From assembly GCF_900104485.1 (NCBI RefSeq), contig NZ_FMXQ01000006.1, positions 1-64,000 on the forward strand: DNA of 64,000 nt. Reading direction: 5' to 3'. The position numbers and the translations under genes are program-made. The notes under the pieces are model-generated. The model saw only the letters and a list, made by a program, of their open reading frames with translations, did not search any database and was not told the DNA's origin. Within the stretch, counting starts at the first letter, position 1; every line of letters starts with the position of its first letter. The DNA is from Bauldia litoralis (GTDB taxonomy: Bacteria > Pseudomonadota > Alphaproteobacteria > Rhizobiales > Kaistiaceae). Positions 28,583-37,874 of this stretch are shown piece after piece.

Positions 28583-29346
28583 CCTGGTCGCCGGCGCAGT
28601 ATCTCAAGTTCGAGGACGAGCGCAGTCGGCCGGCTGCCGAACTGCTGGCCCGCGTGCCGCTGGACGCTCCGAAGCGCATCGTCGATGTCGGTTGCGGACC
28701 GGGCAACTCGACGGCACTGCTCGCTGCCCGCTACCCGGACGCAACGCTTGTCGGCCTCGATACGTCGCCGGACATGCTGGCCGCGGCGCGCAAACGCTTG
28801 CCGAAGGCCGCGTTCATCGAGGCGTCGGTCGCGACATGGGTTCCCGACGCTTCGTTTGACCTGATCTTCGGCAACGCCGTCTTCCAGTGGGTGCCGGATC
28901 ATCTGGGCGTGTTGGCGCGGCTCCTCGAGAGTTGCCAGCCGGGCGGGGTGCTGGCCATTCAGGTCCCGGACAATCTCGGCGAGCCGACGCACCGGCTGAT
29001 GGCCGACGTGGCGCTGGCCGGCCCGTGGCGCAACCGGTTCGAGGCGCCGGTGGCGCGCGAGGCGATCCCGACAGCGGACGCCTATTATGACCGTCTGAGG
29101 CCGCTCGCCGCGTCGATCGACATCTGGCGCGTGACCTATCATCACGTCCTCGACGGCCCGGAGGCGATCGTCGAATGGCTGAAGGGGACGGGGCTCTTGC
29201 CCTATCTCGAGCGGCTCGAGGCGGGCGAGCGCGAAGCCTATCTCGCGGATTATCTTGAGAGAATTGCGGCGAGCCATCCGCCGCTCGTCGACGGCAAGGT
29301 GCTGCTGCGCTTTCCGCGACTTTTTGTCGTTGCGACAAGAGGGTAG
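28579..29346 (+). CDS. tam: Trans-aconitate 2-methyltransferase
   Basis: A 255-residue SAM-dependent methyltransferase that esterifies trans-aconitate, a spontaneous by-product and inhibitor of aconitase. The start is TTG 28579, giving the family N-terminus (L/M)TWSPAQYLKFEDERSRPA. Motif I is IVDVGCGPGNSTALLAARYP. VFQWVPDHLGVLARLLESCQ and VTYHHVLDGPEAIVEWLKGT are typical of Tam. The TTG overlaps the upstream stop as TTGA, so expression depends on coupling. Cytoplasmic. Confidence 0.93.
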   Translation: MTWSPAQYLKFEDERSRPAAELLARVPLDAPKRIVDVGCGPGNSTALLAARYPDATLVGLDTSPDMLAAARKRLPKAAFIEASVATWVPDASFDLIFGNAVFQWVPDHLGVLARLLESCQPGGVLAIQVPDNLGEPTHRLMADVALAGPWRNRFEAPVAREAIPTADAYYDRLRPLAASIDIWRVTYHHVLDGPEAIVEWLKGTGLLPYLERLEAGEREAYLADYLERIAASHPPLVDGKVLLRFPRLFVVATRG

Positions 29347-29423
29347 CCGGTGTTGCCGCCGGGAGGCGGGGAAGCATGTTACGCTAAAGGCGACTGAGAC
29401 GACTCGTTCATAAGGGGCGAACG

Positions 29424-30836
29424 ATGGAACTCGATGCGGTCATGCTGGCGCGGATGCAGTTCGCGTTCACCATCGCCTTCCACATCATCTTCCCGTCCTT
29501 CACCATCGGCCTGTCCGCCTGGATCGCGACGCTGCTGGTGATCTGGCGGCGGACCGGCAAGGACCACTACCGCGACCTCGCCAAGTTCTGGACCAAGATC
29601 TTCGCCGTGTCCTTCGGCATGGGTGTCGTCTCCGGCATCGTCATGTCCTACGAGTTCGGCACCAACTGGAGCCACTTCTCGCTGGTCGTCGGCAATGTCG
29701 TCGGGCCGCTGATCGGCTACGAGGTGCTGACCGCCTTCTTCCTCGAGGCGACCTTCCTCGGCATCTTGCTGTTCGGCTGGAACCGCTTCCCGCCCGGCCT
29801 GCATGTGCTGGCCGCCTGTTTCGTCGCGGTCGGGACGCTGTTCTCCGCCTTCTGGATCCTCTCGGCCAATTCCTGGATGCAGTATCCGACCGGCCACGCG
29901 ATCGAGAACGGTATCGCGGTGCCGGCCGACTGGCTGGCCGTGGTGTTCAGCCCGACCTTCCCGTTGCGCTTCTTTCACATGGTCTTCGCCGCCTACATCA
30001 CCACCGCCTTCGTGGTGATCGCCACCGGCGCCCGCTACCTCTTGGCCGGGACGCACAAGGCGCATGCGATGACGATGCTCAAGATGGGGCTCGGGCTGGC
30101 GGTCGTGCTGGTGCCCCTGCAGATCCTCGTCGGCGACGCCTCGGGCGACGACGTGCTGCGCTACCAGCCGGCCAAGCTCGCCGCGATCGAGGCGAAGTGG
30201 GAAGCCGGTACCGAGGGGCCGGTGCCGCTGGTGCTGTTTGCGATTCCCTCCGACGAGGAGGAGCGCAACTATTTCGAGATTTCCGTGCCGCGACTGGCCA
30301 GCATCATCGTCACCAAGTCGTGGGACGGCGGTTTCGAGGGGCTGAAGGACTTCGCGGTCGACGACAGGCCGCCGGTACTGCTGCCCTTCTTCGCCTTCCG
30401 GATCATGGTCGGCCTCGGGGTGATCATGCTGGGGCTCGCCTTCTGGGGCGGCATCTCCTGGGGGCGGGGCAATCTCGGCAAGTCGCGCCTCTACCTGCGC
30501 CTCGCCTCATGGTCCTGGCCGATCGGCTTCCTCGCCGTGCTCAGTGGCTGGGTGGTCGCCGAAGTGGGCCGCCAGCCGTGGCTGGCGACCGGCATCCTGC
30601 GAACCGTCGACGCCGCGTCGCCGATCTCGGCCGCGCAGGTGGCGACGACGCTGGTGCTCTTCGTCATCGTCTATGGCATCGTGTTCTCGGCCGGTCTCAT
30701 CTACATCAACCGGCTGATCAACAAGGGGCCGGGCCCGGCGACGATGGAGCCACCGGACGGCGTGCCGAACCGGCCGTTGACCGGCGCGACCGGGGCCGAA
30801 GCAGAGACAGGCACCGAAGCGACGGCGGGAGGCTGA
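29424..30836 (+). CDS. cydA: Cytochrome bd-type quinol oxidase subunit I (CIO type)
   Basis: Catalytic subunit of a high-affinity or cyanide-insensitive bd oxidase in the inner membrane. It oxidises quinol and reduces O2 to water without proton pumping. 470 residues, about nine helices. His20 in FHIIFPSFTIG is a heme b595 ligand. GWVVAEVGRQPWL and the short Q-loop (no long insert between helices 6 and 7) point to the short-loop CIO subgroup. The C-terminal tail is Glu/Thr/Ala-rich. Followed by cydB 3 bp later. Confidence 0.95.
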   Translation: MELDAVMLARMQFAFTIAFHIIFPSFTIGLSAWIATLLVIWRRTGKDHYRDLAKFWTKIFAVSFGMGVVSGIVMSYEFGTNWSHFSLVVGNVVGPLIGYEVLTAFFLEATFLGILLFGWNRFPPGLHVLAACFVAVGTLFSAFWILSANSWMQYPTGHAIENGIAVPADWLAVVFSPTFPLRFFHMVFAAYITTAFVVIATGARYLLAGTHKAHAMTMLKMGLGLAVVLVPLQILVGDASGDDVLRYQPAKLAAIEAKWEAGTEGPVPLVLFAIPSDEEERNYFEISVPRLASIIVTKSWDGGFEGLKDFAVDDRPPVLLPFFAFRIMVGLGVIMLGLAFWGGISWGRGNLGKSRLYLRLASWSWPIGFLAVLSGWVVAEVGRQPWLATGILRTVDAASPISAAQVATTLVLFVIVYGIVFSAGLIYINRLINKGPGPATMEPPDGVPNRPLTGATGAEAETGTEATAGG

Positions 30837-30839
30837 ACC

Positions 30840-31862
30840 ATGAGCCCGATGGAGTTCTATCTCCCGATCGTCTGGGCGGTGCTGATCGCCGCGGCCGTCG
30901 GCCTCTATGTCATCCTCGACGGTTTCGACCTCGGTATCGGCATCCTCTTCCCCTTCACCAGGAAGGAGGAAGAGCGCGACACGATGATCAACACCATCGC
31001 GCCCTTCTGGGACGGCAACGAGACGTGGCTGATCCTCGGCGGCGGCGGACTGTGGGTGGCGTTCCCGGCGGCCTATTCGATCATCATGCCGGCGAATTAC
31101 CTGCCCGTGATCGTCATGCTGCTGGCGCTGATCTTCCGCGGCGTGTCGTTCGAATTCCGCGGCGTCGCCAAGCCCAAGCACGGTGCGTGGGATATTGCCT
31201 TCACCGCCGGGTCGACGATCGCCGCCTTTGCGCAAGGGGTGATCCTCGGCAGCCTCATCCAGGGCATCACCGTCGTCGACAACAAGTTTGCCGGCGGCGC
31301 CTTCGACTGGCTGACGCCCTTCTCGCTGATGTGCGGCGTCGGGCTGGTGCTCGGCTACGCGCTGCTCGGCGCGACATGGCTGATCGCGCGGACCGAGGGG
31401 GAGATCGAGGCGCGGGCGAGGGGCCATGCGCGGATGCTGATGCTCGCGGTGCTGGTCTTCGTCGGCGTCGTCAGCCTGTGGACGCCGCTCGGCTTCGAGC
31501 GCATCCAGGAGCGCTGGTTCTCGACTCCGAGCATCTACTTCCTGTGGATCCTGCCGGCGGTCACCTTGCTCGTGGCCTTCGGCGCGTGGCGGTGGCTCGC
31601 CAGCGGTGCGGTGGCCAAGCCGTTCTTTGCCACCATCGCGCTGTTCCTGCTCTGCTTCATCGGCCTGGCGATCTCGACCTTCCCGTATCTGGTGCCGCCG
31701 ACCCTCACCATCTGGGATGCGGCCGCGGTGCCCGACAGCCAGATCTTCAGCCTGATCGGCGTGCTGCTTATGCTGCCGATCATCCTCGGCTACACGGTCT
31801 TCGTCTACTGGACCTTCCTGCGCCACGGCAAGGTCGTGGTCGGCAGCGAGGGGTATCACTAG
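30840..31862 (+). CDS. cydB: Cytochrome bd-type quinol oxidase subunit II
   Basis: A 340-residue membrane partner of CydA with YVILDGFDLGIGILFPFTRK and FWDGNETWLILGGGGLW, both hallmarks of CydB. About eight transmembrane helices. It begins 3 bp after cydA. No cydX-like small frame was found in the 120 bp that follow, and no cydDC assembly transporter is in the window. Confidence 0.96.
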   Translation: MSPMEFYLPIVWAVLIAAAVGLYVILDGFDLGIGILFPFTRKEEERDTMINTIAPFWDGNETWLILGGGGLWVAFPAAYSIIMPANYLPVIVMLLALIFRGVSFEFRGVAKPKHGAWDIAFTAGSTIAAFAQGVILGSLIQGITVVDNKFAGGAFDWLTPFSLMCGVGLVLGYALLGATWLIARTEGEIEARARGHARMLMLAVLVFVGVVSLWTPLGFERIQERWFSTPSIYFLWILPAVTLLVAFGAWRWLASGAVAKPFFATIALFLLCFIGLAISTFPYLVPPTLTIWDAAAVPDSQIFSLIGVLLMLPIILGYTVFVYWTFLRHGKVVVGSEGYH

Positions 31863-31982
31863 GTCCTGGCGTCGGGAACTGGCCTCGCGGCCGGTTCGTG
31901 CTAGGCTTGGCGCATTGCGATGATGGGACCGAGTCGCCGGTTGTGGCGACAGTGACCGGAAACCATTGGACCGCGTGGAGAG

Positions 31983-32870
31983 ATGGTGACACAGCCACGG
32001 GCCAGCAAGCTATTCGCCATTGCCGCAGTCTGCGGACTGGCGGCGGTGACAGCCGGATGCGGCGGCGACGCGATCCCGATCGCCAATCCGAAGGGACCGG
32101 TCGGCCTGGCCGAGCGCGACATCCTGTTTCGCGCCTTCCTCATCATGCTGGTCGTCATCATTCCGGTCTTCGCGATGGCCTTCTGGTTCGCCTGGCGCTA
32201 CCGAGCGACCAACAAGCAGGCGCGCTACGAGCCGGACTGGATGTCGAACAGGATCGACGCGGTCGCCTGGATCGTGCCGACGCTGATCGTCATCGCGCTC
32301 GCCTATCATGTCTGGACATCGACCCACGCGCTTGACCCCTACAAGCCGCTCGAATCCGCCGGCAAGCCGCTGGAGGTGCAGGTGGTGGCGCAGGACTGGA
32401 AGTGGCTGTTCATCTATCCGGAGCAGGGGATCGCGACCGTCAACGAGATCGCCTTCCCGAGCGGCGCGCCGCTGACGCTGCGGATCACCTCCGACACGGT
32501 GATGAACGCCCTGATCATCCCGGCGCTCGGCGGCCAGATCTATGCGATGGCGGGCATGCAGACGCAGCTCAACCTTTTGGCCGATGAACCCGGCACCTTC
32601 GTTGGCCGCAACACGCAATACAGCGGCGACGGCTTCGCCGATCAGCACTTCACCGCCAAGGCCCTGTCGGAGGCCGATTTCGAGGCCTGGGTCGCGGCGG
32701 CGAAGCAAGCCGGCGACACGCTTGACGCCACCGCCTACGCGGCGCTGGCCAAGCCGAGCAGCAAGCATCCGGTGACCTATTATTCGAGCGTCGAGCCCGA
32801 ACTCTTCGTTTCGATCATCGAGAAATACGATCACGGCCTGATGACGCACGGGGCGATGGCCGCGGAATAA
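31983..32870 (+). CDS. cyoA: Cytochrome bo-type quinol oxidase subunit II
   Basis: A 295-residue subunit II with a lipoprotein-like N-terminus (lipobox-like TAGC26), two transmembrane helices (FLIMLVVIIPVFAMAFWFAW, IVPTLIVIALAYHVWTSTHA) and a periplasmic cupredoxin domain. The CuA cysteine pair of cytochrome c oxidases is missing, which fits a quinol oxidase. QDWKWLFIYPEQGIATVNEI is typical. First gene of the cyo operon, 120 bp after cydB. A GGAGAG lies very close to the ATG. Confidence 0.95.
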   Translation: MVTQPRASKLFAIAAVCGLAAVTAGCGGDAIPIANPKGPVGLAERDILFRAFLIMLVVIIPVFAMAFWFAWRYRATNKQARYEPDWMSNRIDAVAWIVPTLIVIALAYHVWTSTHALDPYKPLESAGKPLEVQVVAQDWKWLFIYPEQGIATVNEIAFPSGAPLTLRITSDTVMNALIIPALGGQIYAMAGMQTQLNLLADEPGTFVGRNTQYSGDGFADQHFTAKALSEADFEAWVAAAKQAGDTLDATAYAALAKPSSKHPVTYYSSVEPELFVSIIEKYDHGLMTHGAMAAE

Positions 32871-32901
32871 TCCGCGTATCGGCCGGGGGGAGAATTCGCC
32901 A

Positions 32902-34938
32902 ATGCTGGGAAGGCTGACCATCGAGGCATTGCCGCTCTACAGCGCGGTCGCCATGGGCGGTGCCCTGATCACCGTCTTCGGCACGCTGGCGGTGATGGCG
33001 GTGATCACCTGGTTCAAGGCCTGGGGCTATCTCTTCCGCGAGTGGTTCACCAGCGTCGATCACAAGAAGATCGGCATCATGTATGTGACGCTGGCGCTGA
33101 TCATGCTGCTGCGCGGCTTCGTCGACGCGATCATGATGCGGACGCAGCAGGCCATCGCCGTCAATTCCGAGGGCTACCTGCCGCCCGACCATTTCGACCA
33201 GATCTTCTCGTCGCATGGCACGATCATGATCTTCTTCATGGCGATGCCGTTCCTCACCGGCCTGATCAACATCATCGTGCCGCAGCAGATCGGCGCCCGC
33301 GACGTCGCCTTTCCCTACATGAACTCGATGAGCCTGTGGCTGACCGCCGCCGGCGCGGCGCTGGTCATGGTGTCGCTGGTCATCGGCAAGTTCTCGACCG
33401 CCGGCTGGACCGCCTATCCGCCGTATTCCGGCATCGAATACAGCCCCTATGTCGGGGTCGACTACTGGATTTGGGCTGTGCTGATCTCGGGCATCGGCTC
33501 GACCCTGACCGGCATCAACTTCATCGTCACCATCCTCAAGAAGCGGGCGCCGGGGATGTTCCTGATGCGCATGCCGCTGTTCACCTGGACGGCGCTGTGC
33601 ACCGCGATCCTGATGGCCTTCGCCTTTCCGGCGATCACCGTCGTGGCGACGATGCTCGAACTCGACCGCGTCGCCGGCATGCACTTCTTCACCAACGGCG
33701 ACGGCGGCAACATGATGATGTTCGCCAACCTGCTCTGGATCTGGGGCCACCCGGAGGTCTACATCCTGATCCTGCCGGCCTTCGGCATCTATTCGAGCGT
33801 CGTCACCACCTTCTCCAGCAAGCGGCTGTTCGGCTACACGTCGCTGGTCTGGGCGACCTGCGCCATCGCCATCCTCTCCTTCACCGTCTGGCTGCACCAC
33901 TTCTTCACGATGGGCTCCAGCGCCAACGTCAACGCCTTCTTCGGCATCACCACGATGATCATCGCGGTGCCGACCGGGGTGAAGGTCTTCGACTGGCTGT
34001 TCACGATGTATCGCGGCCGGATCCGCTTCCACGTGTCGATGATGTACACGATCGCCTTCATCGTCACCTTCGTCATCGGCGGCATGACCGGCGTGCTCTT
34101 GGCGCTGCCGCCGGCCGACTACCTGATGCACAACTCGACCTTCCTGGTCGCGCATTTCCACAACATGCTGATCCCCGGCGCGCTGTTCGGCTATTTCGCC
34201 GCGCTGAACCTGTGGTTCCCGAAGGCGATGGGTTTCAAGCTCGATGAGAAATGGGGCAAGCGGTCCTTCTGGTGCTGGGTGATCGGCTTCTACCTCGCCT
34301 TCATGCCGCTCTACCTGCTCGGCTTCATGGGCATGCCTCGGCGGATGGAGCATTACGACACGGCGGCCTGGCAGCCCTGGCTGATCGTCGCCTTCGTCGG
34401 CGCCGTGCTGATCCTCTTCGGTCTGGCTTTCCTGATCGTCCAGATCGCCGTTTCCTTCCGCAACCGCGCGGCGCTGCGCGACTGGACAGGCGATCCGTGG
34501 CACGGGCGGACGCTGGAATGGGCGATCGCCTCGCCGCCGCCGCCCTACAACTTCGCGGTGCTGCCGAAGGTCGAGGGGCTCGACGCCTTCCACATGATGA
34601 AGGATGCCGGCACGGCCTATCAGCGGCCGGCGCGCTACGAGGACATCCCGATGCCGAAGAACAGCCTGTTCGGCATGGCGATCGGCGCTTTCGCCTTCGT
34701 CCTCGGCTTTGCCGCCGTCTGGCACATGTGGTGGCTGGTGGCAGCCAGCGCCATTCTCTGCGCCGTCATCGTCATCATCCGCGCCAGCAGCGACAACACC
34801 GAATACGTGATGACCGCGGCGGAGGTCGAGGCGATCGAGAACCAGCGCTTCGAGGACCTGGCCAAGGCGCCGCCGCCCGATCTCGAGCATATTCCCGTCG
34901 GGGTCCCCGGCGCGCCGATCCCGGGGACGTCGTCATGA
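32902..34938 (+). CDS. cyoB: Cytochrome bo-type quinol oxidase subunit I
   Basis: The 678-residue catalytic subunit binds low-spin heme b and the heme-copper centre, pumps protons and oxidises ubiquinol. Motifs: SVDHKKIGIMYV, SHGTIMIFFMAMPFLTGLIN, WIWGHPEVYILILPAFGIYS with the cross-linked His-Tyr pair, and VAHFHNMLIPG for the heme ligands. The extended C-terminus (beyond helix XII) is as in CyoB. It overlaps cyoC by 4 bp (ATGA). Confidence 0.97.
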   Translation: MLGRLTIEALPLYSAVAMGGALITVFGTLAVMAVITWFKAWGYLFREWFTSVDHKKIGIMYVTLALIMLLRGFVDAIMMRTQQAIAVNSEGYLPPDHFDQIFSSHGTIMIFFMAMPFLTGLINIIVPQQIGARDVAFPYMNSMSLWLTAAGAALVMVSLVIGKFSTAGWTAYPPYSGIEYSPYVGVDYWIWAVLISGIGSTLTGINFIVTILKKRAPGMFLMRMPLFTWTALCTAILMAFAFPAITVVATMLELDRVAGMHFFTNGDGGNMMMFANLLWIWGHPEVYILILPAFGIYSSVVTTFSSKRLFGYTSLVWATCAIAILSFTVWLHHFFTMGSSANVNAFFGITTMIIAVPTGVKVFDWLFTMYRGRIRFHVSMMYTIAFIVTFVIGGMTGVLLALPPADYLMHNSTFLVAHFHNMLIPGALFGYFAALNLWFPKAMGFKLDEKWGKRSFWCWVIGFYLAFMPLYLLGFMGMPRRMEHYDTAAWQPWLIVAFVGAVLILFGLAFLIVQIAVSFRNRAALRDWTGDPWHGRTLEWAIASPPPPYNFAVLPKVEGLDAFHMMKDAGTAYQRPARYEDIPMPKNSLFGMAIGAFAFVLGFAAVWHMWWLVAASAILCAVIVIIRASSDNTEYVMTAAEVEAIENQRFEDLAKAPPPDLEHIPVGVPGAPIPGTSS

Positions 34939-35546
34939 GCGACACGACAGCCGCGACGCCGGCCGGGGCGGAGGCCGCGCACGACGCCGAGCGCTACGCG
35001 GAGAAGGACTTCGGCTTTTGGATCTACCTGATGACCGACGCGGTCATCTTCGCGCTGCTCTTCGCCACCTATATCGTGTTGTCGCGTGGCACTGCCGGTG
35101 GGCCGACGGGCAGCGACCTTTTCAGCCTGCCTCATACCTTCGGCGAGACGATGCTGCTCCTCGTCAGCAGCACGACCTTCGGCATGGCGAGCCTCGCCGC
35201 GCGGGCCGGTAACCGGGGCGGGGTGCTGGCCTGGCTGGCGATTACCGCGGTGCTCGGCCTCGCCTTTGTCGGCATGGAGATCCAGGAATTCGCCGGCATG
35301 ATCGCCAAGGGCGCCGGGCCGGATCGCAGCGGCTTCCTCTCCGGCTTCTTCACGCTGGTCGGCACCCACGGGGTCCACGTCAGCGTCGGGCTGATCTCGA
35401 TCGTCGTGATGATGGGCCAGATCGCCACCAAGGGGCTGACCGTCCCGGTCTTGTCGCGGCTGATGCGGCTCGCGCTGTTCTGGCATTTCCTCGACATCGT
35501 CTGGATCGGCATCTTTTCGGTCGTCTACCTTCCCGGGGTGCTCTGA
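34935..35546 (+). CDS. cyoC: Cytochrome bo-type quinol oxidase subunit III
   Basis: A 203-residue subunit with five transmembrane helices. FGFWIYLMTDAVIFALLFAT, QEFAGMIAKGAG and GTHGVHVSVGLISIVVMM match CyoC/CoxC. It stabilises subunit I and the O2 path. Start 34935 overlaps the cyoB stop (ATGA); only 1 bp separates its stop from the cyoD start. Confidence 0.95.
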   Translation: MSDTTAATPAGAEAAHDAERYAEKDFGFWIYLMTDAVIFALLFATYIVLSRGTAGGPTGSDLFSLPHTFGETMLLLVSSTTFGMASLAARAGNRGGVLAWLAITAVLGLAFVGMEIQEFAGMIAKGAGPDRSGFLSGFFTLVGTHGVHVSVGLISIVVMMGQIATKGLTVPVLSRLMRLALFWHFLDIVWIGIFSVVYLPGVL

Positions 35547-35547
35547 C

Positions 35548-35865
35548 ATGCAACACACCGCCTCGACCCAGGGTCCCGACCTCCGCGCCTACCTGACCGG
35601 GCTGGTGCTGGCGCTGATCCTGACCGCAATCCCGTTCGCGCTGGTCTATTTCAAGCTGCTATCGACCGGACCGACCGTCGCCGCGATCGTCATCGCCGCA
35701 ATCGTCCAGGTGCTGGTGCACCTGCGCTTCTTCCTCCACATCGATTTCAGGCGGACGCCGAAGGAGAACCTGCTGACCCTGTTCTTCGCCTGCTTCCTGA
35801 TCATGGTGATGGTCGGCGGATCGCTGTGGATCATGATTGACCTTCACTACCGGATGGCGTTGTAA
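35548..35865 (+). CDS. cyoD: Cytochrome bo-type quinol oxidase subunit IV
   Basis: A 105-residue protein with three transmembrane helices (YLTGLVLALILTAIPFALVY, AAIVIAAIVQVLVHLRFFLH, LFFACFLIMVMVGGSLWIMI). It assists assembly of the bo oxidase. Last gene of the operon; no cyoE (heme O synthase) follows, so heme O must come from a ctaB-type gene elsewhere. A short GC-rich inverted repeat at 35871-35893 lies after its stop. Confidence 0.94.
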   Translation: MQHTASTQGPDLRAYLTGLVLALILTAIPFALVYFKLLSTGPTVAAIVIAAIVQVLVHLRFFLHIDFRRTPKENLLTLFFACFLIMVMVGGSLWIMIDLHYRMAL

Positions 35866-35920
35866 AAGCTGCCTCTCTCCCGTCGCGGGGAGGGGAGTCC
35901 ACGGTGTATCCGGTAGCCCC

Positions 35921-36631
35921 ATGAACATCGACATTTCGGACATCATCGCCGACTTCCCCGACTTTCGCGTCGCCGTGATGATCGCCGACGGGCTGGAGAT
36001 TGGCGGCGATCGTCCGGATGCGCTGGAGGCGATCATCGCCGAGCGCGAGGCCGCCGCCCGGGAGGCATGGGCGGGGCGGGAGCTTTCCGAGATACCCGGC
36101 GTCGCCGCATGGCGGCGCGCCTATCGCGCCTTCGGTATCAAGAAGACCAGCTACCGCTCGTCGGTCGAGCGGCTGGTCAAGAATGTCCAGGCGGGCAGGG
36201 GGCTGCCGCGGATCAACCCCTTCGTCGATGCCTATAACGCGGTGTCGCTGACCCATGTCATGCCGCTCGGCGCCGATGACCTGGCCAGGGTGAGCGGCGA
36301 CCTCGCCTTCCGCTACAGCCGGCCCGGCGACGAGTTCCTCGACATGGCCTCCGGCGCCGGCGACGCGCCGCAGTCCGATCCGCCGAAGCCGGGCGAGGTG
36401 GTCTATGCCGACGACGAGAAGATCCTCTGCCGGCGCTGGAACTGGCGACAGGACCTGCGGTCGCTGGTGACGGCGCTGACCGACCGGGCGGTGGTCACGG
36501 TGCAGTCGAACGGCGAGGGCGACCTCGATGCGGCGGTGGCGGATCTCGGCGACCTCGTCGGCCGCTTCGCCGGCGGCACGGTGCGGGTGACGATCGCCGA
36601 CCGGCGACAGCCGCTGGTCAGCCTGCGATGA
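35921..36631 (+). CDS. B3/4-domain protein (PheT-like tRNA-editing fold)
   Basis: A 236-residue soluble protein with the B3/B4 domain of phenylalanyl-tRNA synthetase beta: WRRAYRAFGIKKTSYRSSVE, LPRINPFVDAYNAVSLTHVM and VVYADDEKILCRRWNWRQDL. Free-standing members may edit or deacylate mischarged tRNA, but no function is proved for this branch. Single gene, convergent with the FAD-oxidoreductase. Confidence 0.88.
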   Translation: MNIDISDIIADFPDFRVAVMIADGLEIGGDRPDALEAIIAEREAAAREAWAGRELSEIPGVAAWRRAYRAFGIKKTSYRSSVERLVKNVQAGRGLPRINPFVDAYNAVSLTHVMPLGADDLARVSGDLAFRYSRPGDEFLDMASGAGDAPQSDPPKPGEVVYADDEKILCRRWNWRQDLRSLVTALTDRAVVTVQSNGEGDLDAAVADLGDLVGRFAGGTVRVTIADRRQPLVSLR

Positions 36632-36653
36632 CGGAAACGGACGGCGCGACAGT

Positions 36654-37874
36654 CTAGGCCCGGCCGAGCACCCGGTCGGCGCATTGCTCGGCAAAATAGG
36701 GCGCCATGGTCAGCTTGCCGGGATCGACGGAGTGGAAGCGCCCGCGGCTGGTGACGCCGATTTCGTAGCGCCGGTGCAACTCGCTGCCGGGGTCGTAGAT
36801 GTCAGTGGCGCCCCAGGCGACGATAGCGCCACCCTTCACCGTCGCTTCCGGCAGCGCGGCGGGATCGAGCCCCCTCAGCGCCGGGACGATATCCTTCATC
36901 GCCGTCAGCGTGCCCTCCAGCACCTCGCTGCGGAGCGGGTCGTCGGGGTAGGTCGCCCATTGCGGCGGGGCGAGGTCGCGCGAGATCGCCCGGACGCAAG
37001 CCGGATACCAGGTCAGGTAGGTGAGGCCCTCGCCATAGCTGACCACCTCGCCGAAGGGGCCGAGGATGAAGGTCGCGCTGGGCGGCCTTTCGGCGCCTTC
37101 GGGGAAACGAAAGCTGACGCCGTATTTCAGGCGATGTACCCAGGCGCGCCCGGTCTCGAGGCCGACGGCCTCGTTGAGCGCCAGTCGTCCGCACCACAGC
37201 GCGTTGACGACCTGGTCGAACGGCTCGGCGACCGCGCCGCTCCCCTCCCGCCCGATGACCGTCATCTGGTCGGCCTCGTCGCGTGCATCGAGGACCTCGC
37301 AGCCGAGTCGGGTTTCGATCCGCGGATGGTCGGCGATGCAGGCGCGCACCGCCTCGCCGACAACCATCGGGTCGATGGCGACTTCGGCCGTCTGGTAGGC
37401 ATCGACGGCGAGTTCGGGGTCGAAGCCGGCTGCGCGTTCGGCGGCCGACAGGCGACGCGGCGGCGCGGTCAGGTCCATGCCGAAATAGGCCGAGGGATCG
37501 CTCGCGGCCTGCTCGGCGATCAGTGAATGAACGGTGCCGAGATAGGCGGCGATCTCGTCGGCCGGCTGCTGCGCGTCGCGGTGGATGACATAGGTGGCGG
37601 GCGCCGAGGTCCTGAGGGCGGGCGAGGCGGCGCCGAGATGGCGCTTGAGGAACGGCTCGAAGGACAGCGCCCCGATCATCATCGTCCTGGCCGTCTTCAG
37701 GCTCCGGTCCCCGGCATACATGTAGCCCAGGTGGATCTTGCCCTCGTTGGCGGCGCCGGCCCGCGTCAGCAGGCTGTCGTTCCGATCGAAGATCGTGACA
37801 TGCGCGCCCCTGTCGGCCATTGCCAGCGCGGCGCAGCAACCCTGCAACCCGCCACCCAGTACGGCTACCCGCAT
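36654..37874 (-). CDS. FAD-dependent oxidoreductase (DAO fold)
   Basis: A 406-residue protein starting with the dinucleotide motif VAVLGGGLQGCCAALAMADR followed by an acidic strand end (FDRND). It has the DAO-type body and a C-terminal active-site segment (YEIGVTSRGRFHSVDPGKLT). Homologues next to glycosyltransferases are thought to oxidise sugars, amines or glycine-like groups; the substrate is unknown here. The start overlaps the stop of the upstream glycosyltransferase (TGATG), so the two are translated together. Confidence 0.85.
   Translation of the reverse strand: MRVAVLGGGLQGCCAALAMADRGAHVTIFDRNDSLLTRAGAANEGKIHLGYMYAGDRSLKTARTMMIGALSFEPFLKRHLGAASPALRTSAPATYVIHRDAQQPADEIAAYLGTVHSLIAEQAASDPSAYFGMDLTAPPRRLSAAERAAGFDPELAVDAYQTAEVAIDPMVVGEAVRACIADHPRIETRLGCEVLDARDEADQMTVIGREGSGAVAEPFDQVVNALWCGRLALNEAVGLETGRAWVHRLKYGVSFRFPEGAERPPSATFILGPFGEVVSYGEGLTYLTWYPACVRAISRDLAPPQWATYPDDPLRSEVLEGTLTAMKDIVPALRGLDPAALPEATVKGGAIVAWGATDIYDPGSELHRRYEIGVTSRGRFHSVDPGKLTMAPYFAEQCADRVLGRA

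Noticed and set aside
31863-31982. cydX between cydB and cyoA
   Set aside because: No frame with the short transmembrane CydX pattern was found on the plus strand.
32815-34890. 691-codon open frame antisense to cyoB
   Set aside because: Its predicted protein is a run of His, Asp, Glu, Arg and Gly typical of the antisense of a GC-rich gene; cyoB is certain on the other strand.
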